Below are positions 1-7,405 of a stretch of DNA of 64,000 bases, piece after piece (position 1 is the first letter of the stretch; each line of letters begins with the position of its first letter). The DNA is taken from positions 186,001-250,000 of the forward strand of contig NZ_FNPX01000002.1 in NCBI RefSeq assembly GCF_900107415.1, read 5' to 3'. This DNA is from Jannaschia faecimaris (GTDB lineage: Bacteria > Pseudomonadota > Alphaproteobacteria > Rhodobacterales > Rhodobacteraceae). The position numbers were made by a program, and so were the translations under genes. The notes under the pieces were generated by a model. The model did no database searches and was not told the DNA's origin. It saw nothing but the letters and a program-made list of their open reading frames with translations.

Positions 1-240
1 ACCTCTTCGGTGGTCGGGTCGGTCGTCGACACGGCGCTGTTCTTCACGATCGCCTTCGCAGGTTTCCTCGCATTTCCAGCGTCTTGGGGCGACGTTTCCT
101 GGGCGCAGGACGCGACAGTTGTGGGCCCGTTGTGGGTTGGTCTGGCACTTGCGGATTGGGTGGTGAAAATCTCGATCGCGCTGCTTGCGCTGGTGCCATT
201 CCGTGTCATTACGACCAAGTTTGCACAAAGGGTTGCGTAA
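1..240 (+). CDS. yhhQ: Queuosine precursor transporter (VUT/YhhQ family), C-terminal part
   Basis: This is the 3' end of an integral membrane protein; the reading frame is open back to base 1, so the gene starts outside the window. The visible 79 residues begin with TSSVVGSVVDTALFF, which resembles the conserved SxxVDTxxF region of YhhQ/VUT transporters, and continue with two hydrophobic segments before a short basic end. The family imports precursors of the modified tRNA base queuosine. A GTG at base 10 is internal and not the start. A separate RNA-like element and a terminator follow the stop. Confidence 0.8.
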   Translation, partial: TSSVVGSVVDTALFFTIAFAGFLAFPASWGDVSWAQDATVVGPLWVGLALADWVVKISIALLALVPFRVITTKFAQRVA

Positions 241-309
241 AGGGTCTTGACCCACACAAAATCTGTGCCAACCTCCTACCTGTGAAACCCATTGAAAGGA
301 GGTGATCCA

Positions 310-366
310 GTGTCAAGAAAGATAGTGGAGAAGATGGTCGGGACAACTTCGGGGATTCGCGTCTAG
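310..366 (+). CDS. Possible 18-residue peptide behind an extended Shine-Dalgarno
   Basis: A GTG at 310 sits at correct spacing behind the extended AAGGAGGTGATC and opens an 18-codon frame, VSRKIVEKMVGTTSGIRV, ending in TAG at 364-366. The spacing is the only direct support; the peptide matches no family I recognise. Translation of this frame could be what decides which of the two alternative SD-sequestering hairpins forms. It may equally be fortuitous if the SD-like run acts as an RNA-binding site instead. Confidence 0.3.
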   Translation: MSRKIVEKMVGTTSGIRV

Positions 367-435
367 GGCAGCCCTTAAACGTTTGAAACCGTTGAGGTTG
401 ATGCGTCTAACCGACCACACCTCCTGATACTTTCG

Positions 436-475
436 GAAGGCCGCCCTCTGTATTTGGGGGCGGCCTTCTTTGCTT
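436..475 (+). terminator. Intrinsic terminator
   Basis: A perfect 11-bp stem, GAAGGCCGCCC at 436-446 with GGGCGGCCTTC at 458-468, is followed by TTTGCTT. It ends the RNA element after yhhQ and separates it from arfB. Confidence 0.75.
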
Positions 476-559
476 CTACCCCCTGCCAAACGACGTATGA
501 TCCGGGTATGTTTCACGGGTGATCCACGTCCTACGTTCATCAGATCCAAGGCCCGCACC

Positions 560-976
560 ATGCCCCTGACCGTGACCCCGACCATCGAGATCCAGGACTG
601 GGAACTGACCGAGCACTTCGTGCGCGCGGGCGGGCCGGGCGGACAGAACGTCAACAAGGTGTCGTCGGCGGTGGAGTTGCGATTCGAGGCGGAACGGTCG
701 CCGTCGATCCCAGGCCCGGTCAAGGCGCGGTTGCGGCGGCTGGCCGGGCGGCGGTGGACGAAGGAGGGGGCACTGATCTTCCAGGTTTCCGAGGAACGCT
801 CGCAGGCTCGCAATCGGGAGATTGCGCGGGACCGGCTGGTGGAGTTGATCCGCGCGGCCACCGTGGTGCCCAAACGGCGGGTAAAGACAAAGGTGTCGCA
901 AAACCAGAAGCGCAAGCGAGTGGAGGCGAAGAAGAAACGGGGGGAGATCAAGGCGCTGCGACAAGGACCGCTCTGA
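560..976 (+). CDS. arfB: Alternative ribosome-rescue factor ArfB (YaeJ/ICT1 family)
   Basis: This 138-residue protein is a codon-independent peptidyl-tRNA hydrolase that frees ribosomes stalled on mRNA ends. The release-factor GGQ motif is seen in AGGPGGQNVNK (GGQ at residues 27-29), and the last third is a strongly basic tail rich in Lys and Arg, which in this family threads into the empty mRNA channel. I chose the ATG at 560 because the family normally begins just before the ITPTI-like segment (here VTPTIEIQDWEL); in-frame ATGs at 497 and 506 would add about 20 residues unlike the family. The ribosome binding site is weak. It follows the terminator at 436-475. Confidence 0.9.
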   Translation: MPLTVTPTIEIQDWELTEHFVRAGGPGGQNVNKVSSAVELRFEAERSPSIPGPVKARLRRLAGRRWTKEGALIFQVSEERSQARNREIARDRLVELIRAATVVPKRRVKTKVSQNQKRKRVEAKKKRGEIKALRQGPL

Positions 977-1056
977 CCGTTCCGACCGGGGTGGCACCCG
1001 AAGTGGCACCGCGCGGCAACCGCACGATGCCGGGTGTCTTGGCCGGGTTTCGGGGC

Positions 1057-1389
1057 TCAGGCGTGCGCCGGGACGTAGCTTTTGGAGGCGTCGTGCGCTT
1101 TCTTCATCGCCGACTGCGCCTCCGCCGCGGTCATGAGCTTGGTCGTCATCATGCCGCCGAACGCGCCCGATGCGCCGAGCGCCAGGACAGACGCGGCAAT
1201 GGCCTCATCGTCCGGAGCCTCGACCAGCACCATGACGTCTTCGCGCCCGAAGCAGAAGAACAGGTGATGCATCTTCACACCGGTGGCATCGAAGAGCTTC
1301 TTCGCAGGACCGGTCCGATCCTGCGGCTTGTCGACGAGAGCCTTGACGGCTTCTGCGGTGTACTGACCCTGAAGCATGTAAAACGGCAT
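1057..1389 (-). CDS. GYD-domain protein
   Basis: This 110-residue soluble protein begins MPFYMLQGQYT and carries the GYD-family pattern: an N-terminal strand, a short helix with VKALVDKPQDR, and a central hydrophobic strand around FGREDVMVLVEAPDD. GYD proteins are small ferredoxin-like folds of unknown role, common in alphaproteobacteria. The start at 1389 has a good site, GGAGG, directly upstream on the minus strand. It stands alone and converges on arfB. Confidence 0.75.
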   Translation of the reverse strand: MPFYMLQGQYTAEAVKALVDKPQDRTGPAKKLFDATGVKMHHLFFCFGREDVMVLVEAPDDEAIAASVLALGASGAFGGMMTTKLMTAAEAQSAMKKAHDASKSYVPAHA

Positions 1390-1922
1390 GATATTTCCTC
1401 CCAAACGTTGCGTGAAACATGCGGAACGGCGGATCACGCAACGGGTCCGCCAAACTAAAGGATACCACATTTCGGGTGCCCAGAGTCCGGGTTTGTTCGG
1501 ACGGGGGGCAGCGAGACAGCGATCGGTGCGGAATCGGTGATCGGCGCGGCGAAGAGGACGCGAAGGGGACTACGGCGCTCAAGAGTGGGGTGGAGAGTTG
1601 TGGGCGGTGTGCGCTTGCAGCAAGCACGGCCCCGACGCGGCCATGCCTTGGCCCGCGCAACGAACCGGGCACTCCGAGCGCACGGCGCACGATCAGACCG
1701 GGACTCGGCTTTTTCGCGTCCTTGGGGCGTCTGGTTTCCCCGCTGACTGCGCGTGTTGGTTTCCCGCCCTTGCGGAACGGCCCGGACGCGCCGGCGAAGG
1801 AGCAGGCCTTCCACCTTGCGTCGCTTGTTATGCCGAGACCGTGGTTTCGTCGCACGGGTCGATATTGAACACCGGCATCGCTGACGCTAGACGGACGCGA
1901 CCTGACATCCCGGAGGCCTCGC
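1390..1922. other. Intergenic region without a recognised gene
   Basis: Between the divergent GYD gene and gatC I see no frame with family resemblance, a good ribosome binding site and typical composition. Several frames stay open only because the DNA is GC-rich. It must hold the promoters of both neighbours, but I cannot place them with confidence. Confidence 0.5.
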
Positions 1923-2210
1923 ATGTCCATCGACAAGGAAACCGCGCGCCGCGTGGCCAAGCTGGCCCGCATCGCCGTCCCCGAAGACCGGCTGGAGCCG
2001 CTCGCCGGTGAATTCAACGCCATTCTCGGCTTCATCGAGCAGTTGCAGGAGGTCGACGTTGACGGCGTGGAGCCCATGGTCTCGGTCACGCCCCAGCGTC
2101 TGAAACGGCGCGAAGATATCGTCACCGACGGCAATCAGGCCGAGGCCGTTCTCGCAAATGCCCCCGATGCCCGCGAAGGATTCTTCGCCGTGCCGAAAGT
2201 TGTCGAATGA
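1923..2210 (+). CDS. gatC: Aspartyl/glutamyl-tRNA amidotransferase subunit C
   Basis: GatC is the small clamp subunit of the GatCAB complex, which converts misacylated Glu-tRNA(Gln) and Asp-tRNA(Asn) to the amidated forms. The 95 residues match the family in length and pattern: [17 protein letters not shown] at the N-terminus, an [11 protein letters not shown] helix, and a proline-rich mid-section that wraps GatA. CCGGAGG precedes the ATG. Its last four bases overlap gatA, so the subunits are translationally coupled. gatB is not in the window. Confidence 0.95.
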   Translation: MSIDKETARRVAKLARIAVPEDRLEPLAGEFNAILGFIEQLQEVDVDGVEPMVSVTPQRLKRREDIVTDGNQAEAVLANAPDAREGFFAVPKVVE

Positions 2211-3694
2211 CCCAGTTGACCGATCTAACCATTGCCGGTGCACGCGACGCGCTGCGCGCCGGCGACACCACCGCCGCCGAACTGACCGACGCGCATCTGG
2301 CCGCGATCGAAGGCGCAGGCGCGCTCAACGCCTTCGTACACCACACACCGGAAATCGCGCGCGCGCAGGCCACCGCCGCCGATGCGCGGATCAAGGCCGG
2401 GGATGCGCCCGCCATGTGCGGCATCCCAATCGGCGTGAAGGATCTGTTCTGCACCAAAGGCGTCGCATCGCAAGCGGGGTCGCGTATCCTTGAGGGGTTC
2501 AAGCCCGAGTACGAATCGACCATCACGTCACAGCTTTTCGACGCGGGTTCCATCATGCTGGGCAAGCTCAACATGGACGAATTCGCCATGGGGAGCAGCA
2601 ACGAGACTTCGACCTACGGCAACGCGGTGAACCCGTGGAAGGCTGGAAATTCCGACGCGGCCCTCACGCCCGGCGGCTCCTCCGGCGGGTCGGCTGCCGC
2701 GGTGGCCGCAAGGCTTTGCCTGGGCGCGCTTGGCACCGATACGGGTGGCTCCATCCGACAACCGGCCGCCTTCACCGGCATCACCGGGATCAAGCCGACC
2801 TATGGACGCTGCTCCCGCTGGGGCGTTGTGGCCTTCGCCTCCTCGCTGGATCAGGCCGGACCGATGACGCGCACGGTGCGCGACAGCGCCATCATGCTGG
2901 CCGCCATGTCGGGCCACGACCCAAAGGACAGCACCTCCGCCGATCTGGCCGTGCCGGATTTCGAGGCGATGCTGACGGGCGACATCAAGGGTCAGGTCAT
3001 CGGCATCCCCCGCGAATACCGCATGGACGGCATGCCAGAGGAGATCGAGACACTCTGGCAGGACGGTATCGCCATGCTCAAGGATGCGGGGGCCGAGATC
3101 CGCGACATCTCCCTGCCGCATACGAAATACGCGCTGCCCGCATACTACGTGATCGCGCCCGCCGAAGCCTCGTCGAACCTTGCGCGCTATGACGGCGTAC
3201 GTTTCGGCCACCGCGCCAAGCTGAGCCAGGGCGATGGCATCACCGAGATGTATGAAAAGACCCGCGCCGAAGGCTTCGGAGACGAAGTTCAGCGCCGTGT
3301 CATGGTCGGCACGTACGTTCTGTCTGCGGGGTTCTACGACGCCTATTACAACCGCGCCCGCAAGGTCCGCGCGCTGATCAAGAAGGATTTCGAGGATGTC
3401 TTCGCCGACGGCATAGATGCCATCCTGACGCCCGCGACGCCATCATCGGCCTTCGAATTGGGCGCAATGAAAGACGCCGACCCAATCCAGATGTACCTCA
3501 ACGATGTGTTCACCGTGACCGTGAACCTTGCAGGCCTGCCCGGCGTGGCGGTTCCGACGGGCCAGGACAAGCGCGGCCTGCCGATGGGCCTGCAACTGAT
3601 AGGCAAGCCTTGGGAGGAGGGTGCCCTGCTGAATGTCGCACAATGCCTTGAGGATCGCGCGGGCTTCGTGGCGCAGCCGAGCAAGTGGTGGTAA
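2207..3694 (+). CDS. gatA: Aspartyl/glutamyl-tRNA amidotransferase subunit A
   Basis: GatA is the glutaminase subunit of GatCAB; it releases ammonia from glutamine for tRNA-bound transamidation. The 495-residue length is normal. The amidase-signature triad is visible: Lys78 in GVKDLF, the cis-Ser158 in [10 protein letters not shown] and the nucleophile Ser182 in DTGGSIRQP. The start overlaps the gatC stop (ATGA). Together with aspS in this window, this suggests that at least one amide aminoacyl-tRNA is made by the indirect route, which is usual for alphaproteobacteria. Confidence 0.97.
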   Translation: MTQLTDLTIAGARDALRAGDTTAAELTDAHLAAIEGAGALNAFVHHTPEIARAQATAADARIKAGDAPAMCGIPIGVKDLFCTKGVASQAGSRILEGFKPEYESTITSQLFDAGSIMLGKLNMDEFAMGSSNETSTYGNAVNPWKAGNSDAALTPGGSSGGSAAAVAARLCLGALGTDTGGSIRQPAAFTGITGIKPTYGRCSRWGVVAFASSLDQAGPMTRTVRDSAIMLAAMSGHDPKDSTSADLAVPDFEAMLTGDIKGQVIGIPREYRMDGMPEEIETLWQDGIAMLKDAGAEIRDISLPHTKYALPAYYVIAPAEASSNLARYDGVRFGHRAKLSQGDGITEMYEKTRAEGFGDEVQRRVMVGTYVLSAGFYDAYYNRARKVRALIKKDFEDVFADGIDAILTPATPSSAFELGAMKDADPIQMYLNDVFTVTVNLAGLPGVAVPTGQDKRGLPMGLQLIGKPWEEGALLNVAQCLEDRAGFVAQPSKWW

Positions 3695-3722
3695 GCCGTC
3701 CGAAACTGAAGTCGAGGCAGAT

Positions 3723-4514
3723 ATGCAAACGACCACAATGATCATCCGTGGCCTCGGGGGCCTTGCCAGCGTCGTCCTGCTCGCAGCTTGCCAGCCGACG
3801 GTGCCCGACAGCGGCGCGCGCGGTGCCGGGTTCGACAGCCCCTCGCAAGTCGCTCAGCGGCGCGAGGCCCTGCTCAGGGGGCAGACACCGCTGCGGCCGT
3901 CCGCCACTGTGCGTCCGCCGGCACCCGGCAGTGTGTTTGCCGGCACCAGCACGACGCAGCCTGCCCCCGCCGCGTCCGAGGCGGAAGACCTTGCCAACCA
4001 GACCCGCATCGCGCTTGGACGTCCGACAACGGACTCCGCGACCGGCGCAGGGGGCCCCGCCGCCCTTCCCGACTCAAGCCAGACGAGCGCGGCCGACCTG
4101 AATCTCGACCGCGACAACCCGACAATCAGCAGCGAACAGGACTTCGCCGCCGTATCGGCGCAGCGTGACATCGAGGCCGACGCCGAGCGTTTGCGCGCCG
4201 CGCGCCAGCAATACCAACTGGTCACCCCGACCGAATTGCAGCGCCCCGACTCGACCGGGCCGAACATTTTCGCCTACGCACTCGGGCCCGCAAAACCGGT
4301 GGGTACGCAGGGGGCCTATCGCCGTGGTCTCAGGGCTTCGGAAAACCGGGCTGCGGCGAATTGCCAGAATTATCGCAGCGACGACATCGCGCAGGAAGAC
4401 TTCCTGGCCTCCGGTGGGCCCGAGCGCGACCGGCTGGGCATCGATCCCGATGGCGACGGCAACGCCTGCGGCTGGGACCCGGCGGTCGTCCGACGCCTTG
4501 TCCAGAGCCAGTAG
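3723..4514 (+). CDS. Excalibur-domain lipoprotein
   Basis: The 263-residue product starts with a lipoprotein signal peptide whose lipobox is LAAC (Cys23), so it should be anchored in the envelope. A low-complexity Ala/Ser/Pro/Thr region follows, then a charged region around residues 150-175, and the C-terminus carries the calcium-binding excalibur motif DPDGDGNAC with Asp241, Asp243, Asp245 and Cys249. I chose the ATG at 3723 because an upstream start at 3633 lies inside gatA and would bury the signal peptide. It is followed 13 bases later by a peptidoglycan amidase gene, which fits a wall-related role. Its exact function is unknown. Confidence 0.75.
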   Translation: MQTTTMIIRGLGGLASVVLLAACQPTVPDSGARGAGFDSPSQVAQRREALLRGQTPLRPSATVRPPAPGSVFAGTSTTQPAPAASEAEDLANQTRIALGRPTTDSATGAGGPAALPDSSQTSAADLNLDRDNPTISSEQDFAAVSAQRDIEADAERLRAARQQYQLVTPTELQRPDSTGPNIFAYALGPAKPVGTQGAYRRGLRASENRAAANCQNYRSDDIAQEDFLASGGPERDRLGIDPDGDGNACGWDPAVVRRLVQSQ

Positions 4515-4527
4515 CCCTGCGTCGCGC

Positions 4528-5199
4528 GTGACCCTCGATATCCGCGATTGCCCCAGCCCAAACCACGGCCCCCGCAAGGGGGGCGTTACCGAACCCGACC
4601 TGATCCTGATCCATTACACCGCGATGCAAGGGGGACCGGGTCCTGCGATCAAGCGGCTCTGCGATCCGTCGACCGAAGTTTCCTGCCACTATGTCGTGGG
4701 CGAGACGGGGGATATCGCGCGGCTCGTTCCCGACGACCGCCGCGCATGGCACGCGGGCGCGGGCCGTTGGGGGGCATCGGAGGACATCAACTCCCGCTCC
4801 CTCGGGATCGAATTGTCGAACGACGGTTTCTCGCCGTTTCCCGCGCCGCAGATGGAGGCACTCGACGCGCTGCTCCACGACCTGCTCGACCGGTATGGCA
4901 TCGAACCGGAAGGCGTCATCGGCCACTCGGACTGCGCACCGGGACGCAAGATCGATCCCGGCCGCCGTTTCGACTGGCGCAGGCTTGCACTCCGGGGTTT
5001 GGCCGTCTGGCCCGAGACCGCGACCGCCGCGACCGAGACGTTCCGCGATCACGCGCGTGCCTTCGGGTTCACCGCCGACGTGGACGAAGACACGCTCCTC
5101 TCGGCCTTCCGCCTGCACTTCCGCCCCCAGGCGAGAGGTCCACTCGACAATATTGATGCCGGAATGGCGCGCGACCTCGCCATTCGCTTTCCGGCCTGA
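4528..5199 (+). CDS. N-acetylmuramoyl-L-alanine amidase (AmiD-like)
   Basis: This 223-residue Amidase_2 enzyme should cleave the bond between muramic acid and the stem peptide. Likely zinc ligands are His29 (LIHYTAM), His133 and Asp143 (GHSDCAPGRKIDPG). The last 55 residues resemble the small helical peptidoglycan-binding domain of AmiD. I chose GTG 4528, since the N-terminal TLDIRDCPSPNHGPR is typical of the family; an earlier frame opening lies inside the lipoprotein gene. No signal peptide is visible, so a role in recycling or a non-classical location is possible. It is probably co-transcribed with the lipoprotein gene. Confidence 0.88.
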   Translation: MTLDIRDCPSPNHGPRKGGVTEPDLILIHYTAMQGGPGPAIKRLCDPSTEVSCHYVVGETGDIARLVPDDRRAWHAGAGRWGASEDINSRSLGIELSNDGFSPFPAPQMEALDALLHDLLDRYGIEPEGVIGHSDCAPGRKIDPGRRFDWRRLALRGLAVWPETATAATETFRDHARAFGFTADVDEDTLLSAFRLHFRPQARGPLDNIDAGMARDLAIRFPA

Positions 5200-5300
5200 G
5201 CCTTCCCCTTGTAAAAAATATCCCCGCCGGAGGCTCCTACGCCCGAACCGGTACACCATTTCCATTGACGCACTGGCGCGGCAAGCATACCTCGCGATCC

Positions 5301-5695
5301 GTGCGGGGGGCCGGACGGCCGCCGACGGGCAATCGCTTGCGATGAACGTCGGAGGAAAGTCCGGACTCCACGAAGTGACGGTGCCGGGTAACGCCCGGGC
5401 GGGGCAACCCGACGGACAGCGCCACAGAGAACAGACCACCGCGGGTTCGCCCGCGGCCAGGGTGAAACGGTGCGGTAAGAGCGCACCGGGGGGGCGGCAA
5501 CGTCCCCCGCATGGCAAGCCCCACCGGGAGCAATGCCAAATAGGGATCCCGCGTCCGCCGCAAGGCAGGCAAGGCGCTTCGCCCCAGGGGTCCGGGTTGG
5601 CAGCTTGAGGCCGCGAAGCGATTCGCGGTCCAGATGAATGGTCGTCGAACCGGAGTAATCCGGGGAACAAAATCCGGCTTACAGGCCCCCCGCAC
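5301..5695 (+). ncRNA. rnpB: RNase P RNA, bacterial type A
   Basis: The catalytic RNA of RNase P, which trims the 5' leader of precursor tRNAs. The ends form a perfect 12-bp P1 helix, GTGCGGGGGGCC at 5301-5312 with GGCCCCCCGCAC at 5684-5695. Inside are the universal blocks GAGGAAAGTCCGGACTCC, ACAGAGAACAGACC, GGGTGAAACGGTGCGGTAAG and, near the 3' end, AGATGAATGGTCGTC and AATCCGGCTTACAGG. The roughly 395-nt length is normal for alphaproteobacteria. A short T-rich run follows P1. Confidence 0.97.
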
Positions 5696-5821
5696 AACTT
5701 TTCCAAAAGATAGATGCGCCAGACTCGGCCTATGTTGCGTTTTTGTCCGCAGCGCCCTTGCAATGTCCAATATTCCTCTGAACTCTCAATTCTGCACAAT
5801 CGGTAAACAGTGGAGAGTACG

Positions 5822-6199
5822 GTGCCACACCCCGAAACGGGTCATCTGGCTTTCGGATCGCGCGGATCCGACCTGTCACGACAGGCGGTTCGGAAGATCA
5901 AGGATGATATGATTCCCGAGGGATTGATCCTGGCAGATGGACGAATCGCCACGACGGCGCATCGCTTGCTGCAGGAATTGGGGTTCGCGCCCACCGATGA
6001 CCTCAGGGGCCTCCCGTTCACCAGTTTCTGGGATCATCGTGAGCGAGCCGCCGCCGCCGAAGCCCTGCGCCGTGCCCGTGCGGGCGAAGAAACGCGGGTC
6101 CGGCTCGACCTTGGCTATATCCGCGGTCGCGGCAATAAATGTACCCTGGTGCTCTCCTCCGCAGGTCCGGGCGGCATGGTGCTGATGACACTGATCTGA
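5822..6199 (+). CDS. Small PAS-like domain protein
   Basis: The 125-residue product looks like one isolated PAS fold: EGLILADGRIATTAHRLL is a PAS-type opening strand pair, LRGLPFTSFWDH resembles the Phi-G-x-x-x-x-D/E segment, and the last 25 residues form two strands (TRVRLDL and KCTLVLSS). No output domain is present, so it may sense a signal and act through a partner. I chose GTG 5822 because GGAG at 5812-5815 gives ideal spacing; GTG 5810 is possible. It sits between rnpB and rpmG. Family assignment is by pattern only. Confidence 0.55.
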   Translation: MPHPETGHLAFGSRGSDLSRQAVRKIKDDMIPEGLILADGRIATTAHRLLQELGFAPTDDLRGLPFTSFWDHRERAAAAEALRRARAGEETRVRLDLGYIRGRGNKCTLVLSSAGPGGMVLMTLI

Positions 6200-6230
6200 A
6201 GAACCCCTTATCGGCACGCTCGGGATCGGG

Positions 6231-6258
6231 TTGACACCCCCCCTGAGGCGGCTAGAAG
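6231..6258 (+). promoter_or_regulatory. Likely housekeeping promoter of rpmG
   Basis: A perfect -35 TTGACA at 6231-6236 is followed after 16 bases by TAGAAG at 6253-6258. It lies about 64 bases ahead of the rpmG start, suiting strong constitutive expression of a ribosomal protein gene. Confidence 0.6.
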
Positions 6259-6321
6259 GCAGCTTCCCGGATTTAACGGAAGGACCCGACGCGTTCTTCC
6301 GCCCGTTGCAGGAGACACCCG

Positions 6322-6489
6322 ATGGCGAAGCCCACCACGATCAAGATCCGGCTGAATTCATCCGCCGGCACCGGCCACTTCTATGTGACCAAGAAGAATG
6401 CCCGCACCATGACTGAAAAGATGGTCGTCAAGAAATATGACCCGGTCGTGCGCAAGCACGTCGAGTACAAGGAAGGCAAGATCAAGTAA
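6322..6489 (+). CDS. rpmG: 50S ribosomal protein L33
   Basis: L33 is a small basic protein of the large ribosomal subunit near the E site. The 55 residues, beginning [18 protein letters not shown] and ending YKEGKIK, match the proteobacterial family. The paired Cys-x-x-Cys motifs found in zinc-binding L33 variants are absent, so this is the zinc-free type. AGGAG precedes the ATG. It is monocistronic, with a TTGACA promoter upstream and a terminator downstream. Confidence 0.96.
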   Translation: MAKPTTIKIRLNSSAGTGHFYVTKKNARTMTEKMVVKKYDPVVRKHVEYKEGKIK

Positions 6490-6526
6490 GGCAACGCCTG
6501 AAAGACCTACCGACCAGATTACGACA

Positions 6527-6564
6527 GGGCCGCGCGGGCAAACCGCAGCGGCCCTTTTGTTTTG
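6527..6564 (+). terminator. Intrinsic terminator of rpmG
   Basis: GGGCCGC at 6527-6533 pairs with GCGGCCC at 6548-6554, with a smaller CGG/CCG pair inside, and is followed by TTTTGTTTTG. Confidence 0.8.
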
Positions 6565-6565
6565 T

Positions 6566-6892
6566 CATGCATTAAACGAGGATCACGCGCCAGCGCCGCG
6601 CGTCTCGCCTCCTGACGCGGCGACGCGCCGGCGGGCCTGGGCGACACGCGGACCGTGGTGCCGTCTCGCCCGGCCAATGTGAGGCCAACGGCCACCGACC
6701 TGTCCACGAGCGGGACGGCGTAATCGTTTCCCATGCCTCAACAGTCTGGAACAAGCGTCGATACTTGTGCCGGGAATCCGGTCCTCGCGCCCCATAGGGA
6801 CCAAGACTGGACCCAAATTGAGCCCCCCTTTCCAGCGGATAAATCCGTGTTCTGACCGTCACGGTCAGGACGCCATCCCATTGGAGGCTCAA
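6566..6892. other. Intergenic region with a 15-bp palindrome
   Basis: No convincing gene is seen. A perfect inverted repeat, TGACCGT-C-ACGGTCA, occupies 6853-6867 about 25 bases ahead of the acetyltransferase start, and could be an operator for that gene. Confidence 0.4.
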
Positions 6893-7405
6893 ATGAACGT
6901 CACACTTCGCACGGCCAATCTCGCCGATCGAGCGGCCGTGGACAGGCTTCTTGGCACCGTCTATCCGCACATGCTGGCTTGCGATTATCCTGCGGACGTC
7001 CTGCGCGTCGCGCATCCACTTATTGCGAAGTCGAACCCGGATTTGTTGTCCAGCGGCACTTACCACCTGATCGAGGAAGACGGCGTTCTGGTTTCGATCG
7101 GAGGCTGGTCGCGCGGCTATCCCACCGCCAAGGATGCAGGCGATACGGGACACGTGCGCCACGTTGCGACCCACCCGGACCATCTGCACAAAGGGCACGC
7201 TGGACGGATCATGCGCCGAGTCCTTGACGAAGCGCAGGATGCGGGCCTTGCCCGGCTGGAGTGCCTGTCGACCGTGACCGCGCGAAAGTTCTACGCCGGC
7301 ATGGGTTTCAAGACGCAGCGCGAGATCATCGCGGACATCGGCGGCGGCGTGCCATTTCCCGCGGTCAAGATGGAAGCGCGCCTGCACGCCCACGCCTTGG
7401 CCTAG
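6893..7405 (+). CDS. GNAT-family N-acetyltransferase
   Basis: This 170-residue protein has the GNAT fold: an N-terminal VTLRTANLADRAAVDRLL segment, a central GVLVSIGGW strand, and motif A around VRHVATHPDHLHKGHAGRIM, in which the HKGHAG stretch takes the place of the usual acetyl-CoA loop Q/RxxGxG/A. The FYAGMGFK near residue 145 is the conserved C-terminal GNAT element. The substrate cannot be told from sequence. The ATG at 6893 has a perfect GGAGG six bases upstream. It converges on the DUF1501 gene with a 4-base overlap of the ends. Confidence 0.85.
   Translation: MNVTLRTANLADRAAVDRLLGTVYPHMLACDYPADVLRVAHPLIAKSNPDLLSSGTYHLIEEDGVLVSIGGWSRGYPTAKDAGDTGHVRHVATHPDHLHKGHAGRIMRRVLDEAQDAGLARLECLSTVTARKFYAGMGFKTQREIIADIGGGVPFPAVKMEARLHAHALA

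Larger units (their letters stand above)
241..475 (+). ncRNA. Candidate structured RNA with 17-nt match to the 16S 3' end
   Basis: This stretch lies between the yhhQ stop and a clear terminator. Bases 294-310 read GAAAGGAGGTGATCCAG, which is complementary over 17 contiguous bases to the expected 3' end of alphaproteobacterial 16S rRNA, far longer than a normal ribosome binding site. The SD core at 297-303 can pair with ACCTCCT at 271-277 upstream, or (297-304) with CACCTCCT at 418-425 downstream; the two pairings exclude each other. A TTGACC at 246-251 could be a -35 element but no good -10 follows. It may be a regulatory leader, a small RNA or a 3' UTR. I cannot name a known family. Confidence 0.4.

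Noticed and set aside
294-310. A fragment of an antisense 16S rRNA gene
   Set aside because: The match stops after 17 bases and no other 16S sequence is present, so an extended SD or anti-16S element is the better reading.
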